From: Lentibacillus amyloliquefaciens
GTDB lineage: Bacteria; Bacillota; Bacilli; Bacillales; Amphibacillaceae
Length of the DNA: 64,000 nt
Assembly: GCF_001307805.1 (NCBI RefSeq)
Contig: NZ_CP013862.1
Span: 1,860,001 to 1,924,000 of the forward strand
Direction of reading: 5' to 3'
Of this stretch, positions 18,141 to 27,497 are shown in pieces. The number at the start of each line of letters is the position of its first letter. Positions within the stretch are counted from its first letter, which is position 1. The notes beneath the pieces were generated by a model that was not told the origin of the DNA, did not search any database, and was given only the letters and a program-made list of their open reading frames with translations. A program made the position numbers and the translations under genes.

Positions 18141-19100
18141 TTACCAGTCCGTGTGATCATTTAAAAAGGCATTAACTTTATCAATATATGTTTCTTTCGC
18201 GACAACATAGGGCTCGCCATGATTGGCGCCGTCGACTGTCATGAGTTCCGCTTCACTCTTGGTATTTTCATATAATTCTTCCGACATGCGTGTGGGTACA
18301 AATGTATCAGCATTGCCATGAATATACAAAATCGGAATCTCTGCTTTTTTAACCTGATCCAAAGCAGAGGCTTCTGAAAGTGAATAGCCTGCGCGAATAT
18401 TTGTCACAACACTGGTGGACGGTAGAAACGGAAATGATGGCAGATTAAACATCCGATCCATCTGATAGGAAAATAGATCATACACGCTCGTATATGGACT
18501 GTCTGCAATCACAGCCTTTACATTATCAGGCAGGTCTTCCCCGGCTGTCATAAGCATCGTCGCCGCCCCCATTGAAACACCATGCAAAATAATCTCCGTA
18601 TCTTCACCATATGTTTCAATTATCCGGTCAATCCAGGCGGTATAATCATGGCGATCATGCCAGCCAAAGCCAATATAATCGCCGCCGCTTGCCCCATGAC
18701 CGCGTGCATCGGCCGTGAAAATATTGTAACCCTTCTGTTCATGATAATACTCGCCATATAAGCCCATATCCATTGCATTACCCAGATAACCATGGGCCAT
18801 TACAACGACTTTATTCGATGGTTTTTCCGCTTCCAGAAAATACCCTTTCAGCTCCAGGTTATCCTCCGATTCCATGGTCCATTCCTCAAACTCCTGCTCA
18901 TCAACCCACTTTCGCCAATCACCTTCCAGAAGAACATCCATTGTTTCCGCGGATACTTCCAGATCCTCATTCCCATTCAGAAAATCTTTTTCACCGCGTT
19001 CAATCGCCAAGCTATAAAAATAAAAACTTGCAATAATATTTATAATTAACAGGAGACTTAAAATCCCGATTCCTATGCGTATCCAAGTCTTGCGTTTCAC
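18141..19100 (-). CDS. Membrane-anchored alpha/beta hydrolase (YqkD-like)
   Basis: A 319-aa protein with an N-terminal membrane anchor (IGIGILSLLLIINIIASFYF) and an extracytoplasmic alpha/beta-hydrolase domain. It shows the oxyanion region VVVMAHGYLGN, nucleophile elbow GVSMGA, an Asp in HGNADTFVP and a His in DGANHGE. The GTG at 19100 follows AGAGAGGAGA and is preferred to the longer frame. It resembles B. subtilis YqkD/YitV-type serine hydrolases. The natural substrate is unknown. It stands alone on the minus strand. Confidence 0.85.
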   Translation of the reverse strand: MKRKTWIRIGIGILSLLLIINIIASFYFYSLAIERGEKDFLNGNEDLEVSAETMDVLLEGDWRKWVDEQEFEEWTMESEDNLELKGYFLEAEKPSNKVVVMAHGYLGNAMDMGLYGEYYHEQKGYNIFTADARGHGASGGDYIGFGWHDRHDYTAWIDRIIETYGEDTEIILHGVSMGAATMLMTAGEDLPDNVKAVIADSPYTSVYDLFSYQMDRMFNLPSFPFLPSTSVVTNIRAGYSLSEASALDQVKKAEIPILYIHGNADTFVPTRMSEELYENTKSEAELMTVDGANHGEPYVVAKETYIDKVNAFLNDHTDW

Positions 19101-19301
19101 GTTCCATCTCCTCTCTCTAATCTTTGAGTCTATCTTTATTATACAAAAAATCACGACCAATTTGGCAATTCATCGCATGGTACTTCTTAGGAAATGACGA
19201 AAAAATAAGAAAAATTGTTCTTTCAAGTTATCTTCTATGCATAAATGATCTATAATATAGTCAGAATCGTCATTTAAATACTTTTCATAAAGGAGAAAGA
19301 C

Positions 19302-20402
19302 ATGAAGCACACTTATCTATTGACAGGCTATCCCGGATTTCTCGCAACAAATCTCATAAAACAACTCGTTCATGATCACGGCCAAAAAATAAGCCACATT
19401 TATGTACTGGTTCTGCCGGACCTCCAGAGAAAAGCAGCCGATGAAATCCGGCTTCTTGCGGGAACCAGCGGAATCAGCCCTGATACCTTTTCGATTGTGC
19501 CGGGGGATATTACAAAAGAGGAGCTCGGAATAGCCAGTGACACAAATCGTCAGCTTAAAAAATCGATTACACACGTCTTTCACCTGGCTGCCATTTATGA
19601 CCTAGCTGTCTCAAAAGAACTGGCATATAAGGTGAATGTTACAGGAACCCGAAACATGAACAACTGGGTCAAAAAACTGGATAGCCTTATGCGATATGTT
19701 TATTTCAGTACTGCGTATGTCTCGGGTACGCGTGAAGGGAAAATTTTTGAAACTGAACTTTCAGAAGGGCAATCTTTCAAAAATCATTACGAAGAAACAA
19801 AATATGATGCAGAAATACTCGTAGAGGATCTTAAACCGGATATTCCGACTACGATCCTAAGACCTGGTATTGTCAGAGGACATTCACAAACCGGTGACAC
19901 ACTCAAGTTCGACGGCATTTACTTCCTTTTGAACATGTTCGAGGCTTTATCACGTCTACCGATTATACCATATATCGGCGAAGGGCAGCCAGAAGGTAAT
20001 TTCGTGCCATACGATTACGTACTGAAGGCTTCAAGTTATCTGACGATGCACCCAGCCGGAGAAGGGAAGACATACCATCTGACGGACCCGAACCCCTATA
20101 CGATGCATGACATATACACGATAATAGCTCAGAAATATCTTGGAAAAACACCAAAAGGAATCATTCCACTCGCATGGTCCAAAAAGTCGTTAACTGCCAC
20201 TCCACTCAGGAACTGGCTCAGAGTGGAACAGGAAGCAATGAATTATTTTACAATTAATGCAAGTTTTGACAGCTCAATGGCGACATCGGATTTAGCAGGA
20301 TCAGGCATTGTCTGTCCCGACTTCATAGACACCCTTGACCCTATGATTCAATTCTACCGGAAATATAAACATGACAGGCGTAAACACATAGCAGTCTTAT
20401 AA
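19302..20402 (+). CDS. NAD(P)-dependent SDR, thioester-reductase/epimerase-like
   Basis: A 366-aa extended short-chain dehydrogenase. The nucleotide site is TGYPGFLATN (residues 8-17), HLAAIYDLAV is the family's second loop motif, and the catalytic pair lies in YFSTAYVSG and YEETK. The layout fits NAD_binding_4 (reductases of acyl thioesters, male-sterility-like) rather than sugar epimerases. ATG follows AAAGGAG. A single gene with its own terminator at 20424-20455. The substrate is not evident. Confidence 0.82.
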   Translation: MKHTYLLTGYPGFLATNLIKQLVHDHGQKISHIYVLVLPDLQRKAADEIRLLAGTSGISPDTFSIVPGDITKEELGIASDTNRQLKKSITHVFHLAAIYDLAVSKELAYKVNVTGTRNMNNWVKKLDSLMRYVYFSTAYVSGTREGKIFETELSEGQSFKNHYEETKYDAEILVEDLKPDIPTTILRPGIVRGHSQTGDTLKFDGIYFLLNMFEALSRLPIIPYIGEGQPEGNFVPYDYVLKASSYLTMHPAGEGKTYHLTDPNPYTMHDIYTIIAQKYLGKTPKGIIPLAWSKKSLTATPLRNWLRVEQEAMNYFTINASFDSSMATSDLAGSGIVCPDFIDTLDPMIQFYRKYKHDRRKHIAVL

Positions 20403-20423
20403 TGTCTCCTTGCAGTTGAAGGA

Positions 20424-20455
20424 AAAGCCGCCCGTAAGCAAAAGCGTGCGGCTTT
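20424..20455 (+). terminator. Intrinsic terminator after the SDR gene
   Basis: AAAGCCGC and GCGGCTTT pair around a 16-nt loop, 21 bp past the stop codon. The A/T flanks would let it work in both directions. Confidence 0.7.
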
Positions 20456-20526
20456 AAAATTCTCTGATCCTGCGATGTGGTATAAGGCCATTCATACCTC
20501 GAAAGATGTCCTGTTTAACTAAAAGA

Positions 20527-21540
20527 TTACACCTCTCCGCTACCTTTACCAGTATTATCCAGCTCGCGCAAATCCTCATCACCAAGCCGGTCGGTCCTCA
20601 ACTGGCCGATAAACAGCATTAATGAACGCTTGTTAATCCAGTTTGTTCCCCACACATCATTATTGTTAAGCATGGTCCCCATCAGCCAAATGCGCCTTGC
20701 TGTAATAAACAGGGGCAAGCTTTTCATCTCAGCTCCGGAAAGGTTACGTTCTGCCAAATATCCTTGCAGAAATGCATCCCAACATTCTTCTTCCAAGCTC
20801 CGGTAATTATTTTTTAAATTCCACCAGGAGACAGCGATATCATAACCTCGATACCCAACCGCACAGCTATCGAAATCAAAAACTGAAATAGTGTCATCAT
20901 GAATATGCATATTATGGTTATGAAAATCCCCGTGGCAAAAGCCTTTTTCAAGGTCAAGTTCCGCTAAATCAGCTTTCGTATTTTCCACAACCGTTTTAAA
21001 AATCCGAAGAGCATCAGCATCCATATACTTTTCGATCACGGGTGAAATAACTGCTTCCGGTTCATCAAGCAAATGGTTTGTGTCAAGTTCAAATCCCCGT
21101 TCATGCTCCGGAGATAAATCGGATGACAAGCGGTGCAACCGACCAAGAGTCCCGCCAATAACTTCCGAATTAGCAGCATTGATCTCTGGCCGATCGCCTT
21201 CAGTATAGGAAAACAGCACACCATAACGTTTTCCTTCAGGCGCTTCGAGTTCATTGATCAACTGCCCATTCTTCTTCTGAATCGGATAAGAGACAGCAAA
21301 ATCCTGCTCATGCAAATGAAGAAGCGCCTGCAATTCGAATGAAATGGCACTATAATCGCGCCAGCCCGCACGATAAAGCCTGAAAATGTACATCTCTTTC
21401 TTTTCATCCATAACGAAATATGTATCATTTAAACCCTTCGCCAAATATTCACAATGGATATCGCCCGAAAGATCATAATTCGTAAGAATATGCTTGATTG
21501 TTTCCGGATCGACTAATGAGTGCTTGATAGTGATTTGCAA
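20527..21540 (-). CDS. Aminoglycoside phosphotransferase-family kinase
   Basis: A 337-aa protein of the APH/homoserine kinase type II/choline kinase fold. The catalytic loop is FCHGDFHNHNMHIHDD and the metal-binding motif is ISVFDFDSCAVGYRGYD. The N-lobe has MYIFRLYRAGWRD with a likely ATP-contacting region. Relatives phosphorylate small hydroxyl compounds such as homoserine, or confer drug resistance. Nothing nearby fixes the substrate. The start ATG at 21540 has GGAGGAAT before it. Confidence 0.8.
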   Translation of the reverse strand: MQITIKHSLVDPETIKHILTNYDLSGDIHCEYLAKGLNDTYFVMDEKKEMYIFRLYRAGWRDYSAISFELQALLHLHEQDFAVSYPIQKKNGQLINELEAPEGKRYGVLFSYTEGDRPEINAANSEVIGGTLGRLHRLSSDLSPEHERGFELDTNHLLDEPEAVISPVIEKYMDADALRIFKTVVENTKADLAELDLEKGFCHGDFHNHNMHIHDDTISVFDFDSCAVGYRGYDIAVSWWNLKNNYRSLEEECWDAFLQGYLAERNLSGAEMKSLPLFITARRIWLMGTMLNNNDVWGTNWINKRSLMLFIGQLRTDRLGDEDLRELDNTGKGSGEV

Positions 21541-21628
21541 AATACGATTCCTCCAACAGATTACAATTCTTGCATCCTGCTTAACTTAAGGCTGTTTTCT
21601 AAAATATTGTTGTTTTTGACATAAATCC

Positions 21629-21745
21629 ATAAAGTGAAACTCCATTCAGCGGAGCGTACTTTTCCGCTGAATGTTAGTTGAACAAAATCGGGCATTTAGG
21701 GTCAGTTAGCCGCCATAATTTGGCGGTTTTACTGACCCTTAGATC
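21629..21745 (+). repeat. Two-hairpin dispersed element, copy A
   Basis: Begins ATAAAGTGAAAC. Hairpin 1 is CATTCAGCGGA/TCCGCTGAATG (21643-21653, 21663-21673). The linker is TTAGTTGAACAAAATCGGGC. Hairpin 2 has outer stem GGGTCAGT/ACTGACCC (21699-21706, 21731-21738) and inner stem CCGCC/GGCGG. Five other copies lie in this window. It sits between a kinase-like gene and a GNAT gene. Confidence 0.8.
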
Positions 21746-21753
21746 AAAAGGCC

Positions 21754-22263
21754 CTAACTTATTCGCATAATCATATACTCTTCATCATAATACTTGCCGC
21801 CTAATTTGACAGCTCGTCTATGCCTGCCCAGGGGCACAAATCCCATCGCGTAAAAAAGACTTTCTGATGTGGTGCGCTTAATGATGACAGACAGAAAAAT
21901 TTGCTCCACACCCTCCAGCGATTTCGCATAATCAATAGCTGTGTGCATCAGTTTTTTGCCAGTTCCGCTTTCACGGTTATAAGGGGTGACATAAAGCCCC
22001 CATATGATCGTACGGTGAGCCGTTTTCTTTTTGGTTTCCTGTTCAAGTGTTACAACACCCACCAAATCATCCGCTTCAAAAGCACCGAATGTATGAATGT
22101 TTTCCGATTGAAATCTTACTTTATACTTTTCAGTGGCATCAGCCTGCACTTCATCATAACTTGCCGGAAATGCTGCAGGACTGTTGAGCAAGGCCTCGAG
22201 TCGCAAGTTCTTATATGTCGCTGCGTCATCAGCTTCCAGCAATCGTATGTCGATCATCATCAT
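21754..22263 (-). CDS. GNAT-family N-acetyltransferase
   Basis: A 169-aa acetyltransferase. Strand 4 and the CoA loop are IIWGLYVTPYNRESGTGKKL (R-x-x-G-x-G/A variant), followed by the helix MHTAIDYAKS and the C-terminal LFYAMGFVPLGRH with the usual Tyr. The acceptor is unknown and could be a small molecule or a protein N-terminus. Three Met codons follow GGATAAGGGG, so the exact start is uncertain by up to two codons. The gene is monocistronic. Confidence 0.83.
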   Translation of the reverse strand: MMMIDIRLLEADDAATYKNLRLEALLNSPAAFPASYDEVQADATEKYKVRFQSENIHTFGAFEADDLVGVVTLEQETKKKTAHRTIIWGLYVTPYNRESGTGKKLMHTAIDYAKSLEGVEQIFLSVIIKRTTSESLFYAMGFVPLGRHRRAVKLGGKYYDEEYMIMRIS

Positions 22264-22349
22264 CCCCTTATCCGATCATATTATTTAAGCTTGGACTTGC
22301 TATGATTATATGACCGACATGCCGGAATTCATGAATGAACATATGACGC

Positions 22350-22384
22350 AAAAACTGCTCCTTCCCTGAAGAATAGCAGTTTTT
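22350..22384 (-). terminator. Terminator downstream of the AI-2E family gene
   Basis: AAAAACTGCT and AGCAGTTTTT form a 10-bp stem around a 15-nt loop, 17 bp past the stop on the minus strand. Confidence 0.8.
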
Positions 22385-22400
22385 AAGCTAAGCCGAAATT

Positions 22401-23546
22401 TTATTTTTCTTCATAAGCCCCATATTCTTCGCCATAATAGCGGTTATAGCGCGTCTTAAACTTCTGAAAAAGAAATACGGTTATAACCTTCAGGATGGCA
22501 TAGCCCGGGATACCTAAAATAACACCGATGACACCGAACAAGTTCCCCGCAACCAACAGGACAATGATGATGGTAAGCGGATGAACCTGCATTGTTTTGC
22601 CCATGACGTTAGGTGATACAAAATTCCCTTCCAGAAACTGTACCGCGGCCCAGACAATCCCTAGCTTAAGGAGCATAACCGGTGAATCAACAATCGCAAT
22701 GATAATCGCCGGCGTAATCGCAATCGTCGGCCCGATATACGGCACGACACTGGTTACGGCAGCTATAATAGCAAGCGTAATCGCATAATCCAGACCGATG
22801 ATCAAGTAACCGATATACAACAGAATACCGATACACGAAGCAACGATGATCTGTCCCTGAATATAGGAACCGACCTGAACATCCATATTATGCAAGATTT
22901 GATTGACTTCTCCCCGATATTTAGGCGGCAGCAATTTCAGGCAAAATTGTTTAAAACGAACCCCGTCCTTTAACATAAAGAATAAAATAAACGGAAATGT
23001 GATGATGGCAACGACCGCACTTGTAATAGTACTGGCAACGTTTTGAACCCCTTCCATTGCACCTCCAAGACGTTCGGTAATCATGGTGGTCAAGTCGCTC
23101 AAATTCGAGGTGAACCAGACATAACCCTGTTCATAATAAGGGGCAAGAAAGGAATTTTGGATCCAATTCTCAATTCCTTCGCCCATTTGCTGCAAGTAAG
23201 TCGGAAATCGGGATGCCAAATCTTTCACCTGTGTCTCAATTGCCGGGGCCATCAGCAAAATCAGTCCGGTCAGCAGTCCGCTAATCCCCAGAATGATTAT
23301 AATAATGCCCCAGATGCGATGAATATGTAAACGTTCCAACAGATCAACAATCGGGTTCAATAAATAGAAGGCAACAAACGCCATAATAATTGGTGCTATT
23401 ACAGTAGAAATGAAAGTCAGAATCGGATTGAAGATGAATGATATTTGTGTATAAATAAAAATGGTAATTCCGATCAAAATTAATAGGATGAGACCGTAAA
23501 ACAGATCACGGCCGCCTAAAAATCTCATGAACCGGCTTATTTTCAT
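22401..23546 (-). CDS. AI-2E family transporter
   Basis: A 381-aa integral membrane protein of the PerM/AI-2E exporter family (PF01594), with paired helices at the N-terminus (LFYGLILLILIGITIFIYTQ) and the long conserved second half (GQIIVASCIGILLYIGYLII, TSVVPYIGPTIAITPAIIIA, QFLEGNFVSPNVMGKTMQVH). Family members export autoinducer-2 or act as Na+/H+ antiporters. In halotolerant Bacillaceae the latter is plausible. It is transcribed alone, with a terminator at 22350-22384. Confidence 0.88.
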   Translation of the reverse strand: MKISRFMRFLGGRDLFYGLILLILIGITIFIYTQISFIFNPILTFISTVIAPIIMAFVAFYLLNPIVDLLERLHIHRIWGIIIIILGISGLLTGLILLMAPAIETQVKDLASRFPTYLQQMGEGIENWIQNSFLAPYYEQGYVWFTSNLSDLTTMITERLGGAMEGVQNVASTITSAVVAIITFPFILFFMLKDGVRFKQFCLKLLPPKYRGEVNQILHNMDVQVGSYIQGQIIVASCIGILLYIGYLIIGLDYAITLAIIAAVTSVVPYIGPTIAITPAIIIAIVDSPVMLLKLGIVWAAVQFLEGNFVSPNVMGKTMQVHPLTIIIVLLVAGNLFGVIGVILGIPGYAILKVITVFLFQKFKTRYNRYYGEEYGAYEEK

Positions 23547-23648
23547 ATTACACGCGCCTCCTTGTTATACAAATTATAGATGATATCATGAAAAAATTCC
23601 ATAACGTTCTAAATAATTGTATGTACACCAGAAGCTTTCAACACAAAA

Positions 23649-23676
23649 AAACCAGTTCCCACAAGGAAACTGGTTT
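23649..23676 (-). terminator. Terminator of the 6S RNA gene
   Basis: Minus strand AAACCAGTT...AACTGGTTTTTTT. It lies just past the closing stem of the RNA at 23690-23876 and upstream of the transporter gene, so it ends the RNA rather than a protein-coding message. Confidence 0.8.
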
Positions 23677-23689
23677 ATCACTTTAAGAG

Positions 23690-23876
23690 TCAGCAGCCAC
23701 AAGTGCCGTATTTTTAAAATAAAAAGTTTTAAAACCACCACTTAGCCAAGTGGGTGTTTGCAGGAACCTTCCTGTCTTCCACTCAATGGAGGCACGACAT
23801 TTGAGTCCCGATGTAAAACTCCCTATTCATCTGTTAGAGGTTAAAACTTAATTTAAATACGAACATCGCAGCTTGT
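23690..23876 (-). ncRNA. ssrS: 6S RNA (SsrS) candidate
   Basis: A stretch of about 185 nt without a reading frame but with a complete RNA gene layout: promoter at 23883-23911, terminator at 23649-23676. The 5' part contains GATGTTCGT, the hallmark of 6S RNA 5' ends. The 5' segment ACAAG...CGTATTT pairs with the 3' segment AAATACG...CTTGT to close a long rod, and AAGTTTTAACC pairs with TTAAAACTT inside it. A small hairpin CCACTTGGCTAAGTGG lies on the 3' side of the central region. 6S RNA mimics an open promoter and holds sigma-A RNA polymerase in stationary phase. Assignment is by layout and recalled motifs, not by a covariance search. Confidence 0.75.
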
Positions 23877-23882
23877 ATTTTT

Positions 23883-23911
23883 ATAATACACCTTGACGTT
23901 ATGAAAATCAA
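23883..23911 (-). promoter_or_regulatory. Sigma-A promoter of the 6S RNA gene
   Basis: Minus strand TTGATT (23911-23906), 17-bp spacer and TATTAT (23888-23883), placing the transcription start near 23876. Confidence 0.7.
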
Positions 23912-23928
23912 TGGAAATATTTAACTTT

Positions 23929-24069
23929 TTAAGTTTTTGTATTTTTCTTTTTCGCCCGTTGCTCCAGCTGACTGTCAGGCTGCTGATCGGCTACATCTTC
24001 ACTGAGCCCCTGCTTATTAACACTGGATCTGGTTTGATTTTTTCGCCAGGTATTATTCTTATCAGCCAT
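23929..24069 (-). CDS. Small hydrophilic protein, 46 aa
   Basis: ATG at 24069 follows TATGGAGGTGTATCT, a strong ribosome site. The product starts MADKNNTWRKNQTRSSVNKQ and ends AKKKNTKT. It is highly charged, Gln/Asn-rich and without hydrophobic segments, in the style of small spore-associated or YuzL-like proteins of Bacillaceae. No family can be assigned with confidence. It lies between the 6S RNA and the acyl-CoA ligase gene. Confidence 0.6.
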   Translation of the reverse strand: MADKNNTWRKNQTRSSVNKQGLSEDVADQQPDSQLEQRAKKKNTKT

Positions 24070-24191
24070 AGATACACCTCCATAACCTAGTATTTAATGG
24101 ATGGAGATGTTTTATGCCAAATCCTTTTTGTAACCTTAACGAATTCCGTTCTGGCCCCAAACATCTTTCTACCCAAGATGAAAATCTGCTG

Positions 24192-25796
24192 TTAAGCTTC
24201 ATTCAGTGATTCATATTTATCGCGCAGTGTACGCTTCAGCACTTTACCGCTGGGGTTTTTCGGCATTTCGTCAGTGAAGTCGACATATTTTGGCACTTTA
24301 AATTTGGACAAACGTTCATCGCAAAATTCCATCACAGATTCTTTGGTCAGTTTGGCTCCTTCTTTCGGTACAATAATCGCCGTAACAGCTTCAATCCAAT
24401 AAGCATCCGGAATGCCAATGACAGCCACTTCAGCAACTCCGTCAATTTGATAAATGGTTTCCTCGACTTCACGGCTTGATACGTTCACCCCGCCTGTGTT
24501 GATCATATCCTTTTTGCGGTCAATAATCGTAACATATCCTTCTTCATCCATAACACCTAAGTCACCGCTATGGAACCACCCGTTTCTGAATACTTCTGCT
24601 GTTTTATCCGGATCATGCAAATAACCCTTCATCGTATGCGGAGTCCGGTGAACAATTTCTCCAACCTCACCACGCTCAACCTCATTGCTGTCATCATCCA
24701 CAATCTTAGTTTGCACATTAAGCGTCGGCACACCGGCAGAGCCAAGTTTACGAAGCTGATCTTCAGGCTGAAGTGCTGTTGCCAGCGGTGCCACTTCTGT
24801 CTGTCCGTAGAAATTCCAGAATTGTGCATTCGGCAGACGTTCTGCAAGCTCTTTTAAAACTTCACGCGGCATGATCGCCGCCCCGTAATAACATTTTTTC
24901 AGCGTCGATAAATCCCGCTTATCAAAATCCGGATGCCGCAGCAGGGCAATCCATACTGTAGGCGGAGCAAACAATTGAGTAGCGCCTTCTTTTTCAATCG
25001 TTTCCAAAATAACTTCCGGACTTGCAGCACCCAGAATAATTCCGCTCGCACCAAGATATATGCTCGGTCCCAAAAACACATGCAGCTGTGCACTGTGATA
25101 AAACGGCAAAGCATGGACAAGTACATCGCCCGCTGCCATTTTTCCATCCACAATACAGCTCACATATTCACTGACCAGACTTTTATGGGAAAGCATCACA
25201 CCTTTTGGCCGTGATTCCGTCCCGCTTGTATATAAAACGTGTGCGAGATCGTCATCATCAATTGACACCTCCACAGGATCAGCCGACCGCTCTTCACTTG
25301 CTGTAGACAGTGATATCCACTCCGCAAGCTCACCATCGTACGTGCCCAGTGTATCCATTAAATAACGCTGCCGAATCTCGAGGTTCTCTGCTGAATTATC
25401 CAAAGTCGCTGCATATTCCTCTGAGGCGATAAAAGCACTGACTTCCGCATGCTCGAGAATATACTGAACATCTTCAGTGGACAGCATATAATTAATCGGA
25501 ATCATGACTGCACCGATTCGTGCCAGTGCAAAATTAACAACGACAAAATCCAGGCTGTTCCTGGACATAACCGTTACCATGTCCCCTTTTTTCATGCCAT
25601 CTTGCAGAAATGTTCGTGCTGTCTGATTAACCACGTCATCAAGCTCCGCATAATTCAGCCGCTGCCCGTTGTATGCAAATGCAAATTTCTCAGGCATTCT
25701 GTCACGTGTCCGCGCAAGCAGATCCCCGAGTGTATTCCGTCTTGCCCTTTCCAGCTTCTTGCCAAGGTCATCCGATTCATTTGATTTGGTACGCAT
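24192..25796 (-). CDS. AMP-dependent acyl-CoA synthetase/ligase
   Basis: A 534-aa adenylate-forming enzyme that activates a carboxylic acid to acyl-AMP and then acyl-CoA. P-loop LYTSGTESRPKGVMLSHKS, A5-type YGQTEVAP, FHSGDLGVMDEEGYVTIIDR with the hinge DRKKDMI, and the C-terminal catalytic Lys in NPSGKVLKRTLRD. The ATG at 25796 follows GGGGAG and is chosen over an upstream TTG. The class is long- or medium-chain fatty-acyl-CoA ligase, and the chain length cannot be told. Single gene, no beta-oxidation partners nearby. Confidence 0.88.
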   Translation of the reverse strand: MRTKSNESDDLGKKLERARRNTLGDLLARTRDRMPEKFAFAYNGQRLNYAELDDVVNQTARTFLQDGMKKGDMVTVMSRNSLDFVVVNFALARIGAVMIPINYMLSTEDVQYILEHAEVSAFIASEEYAATLDNSAENLEIRQRYLMDTLGTYDGELAEWISLSTASEERSADPVEVSIDDDDLAHVLYTSGTESRPKGVMLSHKSLVSEYVSCIVDGKMAAGDVLVHALPFYHSAQLHVFLGPSIYLGASGIILGAASPEVILETIEKEGATQLFAPPTVWIALLRHPDFDKRDLSTLKKCYYGAAIMPREVLKELAERLPNAQFWNFYGQTEVAPLATALQPEDQLRKLGSAGVPTLNVQTKIVDDDSNEVERGEVGEIVHRTPHTMKGYLHDPDKTAEVFRNGWFHSGDLGVMDEEGYVTIIDRKKDMINTGGVNVSSREVEETIYQIDGVAEVAVIGIPDAYWIEAVTAIIVPKEGAKLTKESVMEFCDERLSKFKVPKYVDFTDEMPKNPSGKVLKRTLRDKYESLNEA

Positions 25797-25904
25797 AGCG
25801 CCACTCCCCGTCAAATTTTTTGATGACTTTTATACTGAATATTCTTTAGTTTAGTTTAATTCAGATAATATAATATAGCAAGTACAAATTAAGTCTTTTA
25901 AATC

Positions 25905-25945
25905 AAAAAAAGATGACGCTAAAAAAATAGCGCCACCCCTTTTTA
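25905..25945 (-). terminator. Terminator after sppA-yteJ
   Basis: GGCGCTA and TAGCGTC pair around AAAAAAA-rich loop sequence with A/T tracts on both sides. It touches the stop codon of the RDD gene. Confidence 0.65.
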
Positions 25946-26395
25946 TCTGTCAAACACAACCCGTGTGCTGCCAAATATATCATGGAGTCCTTGTTTTTGA
26001 CTTCCGAAAGCTGCAAACAAATAAAGTAAATTTGTGAACCAGAAGACACGGTGAATGAACCGTCCGACCACTTCCCTGAATATCAGGTCACTCCACTCCA
26101 GCGGTTTCATGTCTTCACGTACGACCCGCAAGCCGAAAATCATTTTGCCCAATGTCTTTCCGAAGAATTTTGTCATCAGCAAAAAGTACAGATACAACAC
26201 AATCGCTCCAACAATGCCAGCCAGCGTCCAAAATCCGATATCAATCGGGTCGAAAAAATTAAATGGACTGAGAAGGATGCCGTTGATACTGAACACAATG
26301 ATTAAATCGACCAGGTATGCCCAAAAACGCATCCAAAATCCGGCATAACGTTGTGGCATCGTATTTTCAGAATAGGTTTCCAGATTTTCATTCAT
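25943..26395 (-). CDS. yteJ: RDD-family membrane protein (YteJ-like)
   Basis: A 150-aa protein with the RDD domain: YAGFWMRFWAYLVDLIIVFS at the N-terminus holds the family Arg and Asp-Asp positions, followed by two more membrane segments and MIFGLRVVRED. It follows sppA by 12 bp, exactly the sppA-yteJ order of B. subtilis, where YteJ is reported to modulate SppA in lantibiotic resistance. That link is of interest with a lan cluster 10 kb away. Confidence 0.87.
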   Translation of the reverse strand: MNENLETYSENTMPQRYAGFWMRFWAYLVDLIIVFSINGILLSPFNFFDPIDIGFWTLAGIVGAIVLYLYFLLMTKFFGKTLGKMIFGLRVVREDMKPLEWSDLIFREVVGRFIHRVFWFTNLLYLFAAFGSQKQGLHDIFGSTRVVFDR

Positions 26396-26407
26396 GACGG
26401 CACCCCC

Positions 26408-27403
26408 TTATTTCGAATATAAATACATGGCACGCGGTCCATCAGATTGCTGAATCAGCTCCTGAATCGCCGTCAGTTTAGCATCTTCACCCTGGAACAT
26501 GGTTTGCACCTTGCCGTTAATATATGTGTTCCAACCGTAACCATTGTTATATTTCACAACACGCGCGTTAGACCAATCTAAGTCTTCCTGCATCATGGCA
26601 GCTGTATCTTCCAGGTCACCCAAGCCATCAACGAGTCCATTATCTGCTGCTTGTTGCCCGGTGTACACACGCCCATCACCCAGTTCACGAACTGTGGACT
26701 CAGACATGTCACGGCCTTCGACAATCACTTGCACGAAATCATCATACATACCATCAATCATCGTCTGTAGAATATCACGCTCTTCATCCGTCATTTCTCT
26801 TGTTGCAGACATGATATCTTTAAACTCGCCGCTTTTAATCGTATTCACATCTACCCCAAGCTGATCGGCAAGTTCTGTGACGTTATAACTTTGCATAATA
26901 ACACCGATTGAACCGGTCAATGTTGCCTGATGAGCTACGATTTTATCTGCAGGGGCTGCAACGTAATAGCCGCCGGAAGCTGCTGTGTTGCCCATTGAAA
27001 CATAAACTGGTTTATTATGTTCTTCTTGTATTTCGACAATTTTATCGTGAATTTCATCGCTTTCCACAACACCCCCGCCAGGTGTATTCACACGCAAAAT
27101 AATACCGGAGACAGAACGATCTTCACCAACATGCTCTAACTTTTTTAAAAAACGGTCATGGTTGTAACCGCCGGAATTCAATAACGACGATGTCGAAACG
27201 TCCTGAATCATGCCATCGAGTTCCACAACGGCGATTTTATTCCCGGTGCCCTCCTGAATAACTTCTTGCTGATATTGCTGGTCTGACATGGCAAACAATG
27301 ATTCCAAGTCAGTCGAAAACACGCTGCTCATGAATCTGAAGCCGAGTGAGGCGACCAGTAAGAAAACTGCAATTCCTAATGCGAGCCAACGTTTCTTATT
27401 CAA
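26408..27403 (-). CDS. sppA: Signal peptide peptidase SppA
   Basis: A 331-aa membrane-anchored serine protease that degrades cleaved signal peptides. N-terminal anchor RWLALGIAVFLLVASLGFRF. The catalytic Ser is in NTAASGGYYVAAPADKIVA and the Lys in GEFKDIMSATREMT, giving the Ser-Lys dyad of the Bacillus enzyme. A TTG at 27403 with GGAGG 9 nt upstream gives LNKKRW, matching the usual SppA start, and the longer frame has no ribosome site. Co-transcribed with yteJ. In B. subtilis SppA also contributes to lantibiotic tolerance. Confidence 0.92.
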   Translation of the reverse strand: MNKKRWLALGIAVFLLVASLGFRFMSSVFSTDLESLFAMSDQQYQQEVIQEGTGNKIAVVELDGMIQDVSTSSLLNSGGYNHDRFLKKLEHVGEDRSVSGIILRVNTPGGGVVESDEIHDKIVEIQEEHNKPVYVSMGNTAASGGYYVAAPADKIVAHQATLTGSIGVIMQSYNVTELADQLGVDVNTIKSGEFKDIMSATREMTDEERDILQTMIDGMYDDFVQVIVEGRDMSESTVRELGDGRVYTGQQAADNGLVDGLGDLEDTAAMMQEDLDWSNARVVKYNNGYGWNTYINGKVQTMFQGEDAKLTAIQELIQQSDGPRAMYLYSK

Positions 27404-27497
27404 TCCGATGTCCTCCATTCTGTTGCAAATTATGTATATAGTCATGATACTACATTTTTTGTCAAAACTTAATTAGAAAGTGATTCAAAACCCTATA

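Noticed and set aside
24119..24212. Plus-strand 31-codon frame starting MPNPFCNLNEF behind GGATGGAG
   Set aside because: It overlaps the end of the acyl-CoA ligase gene on the other strand and resembles no protein family.
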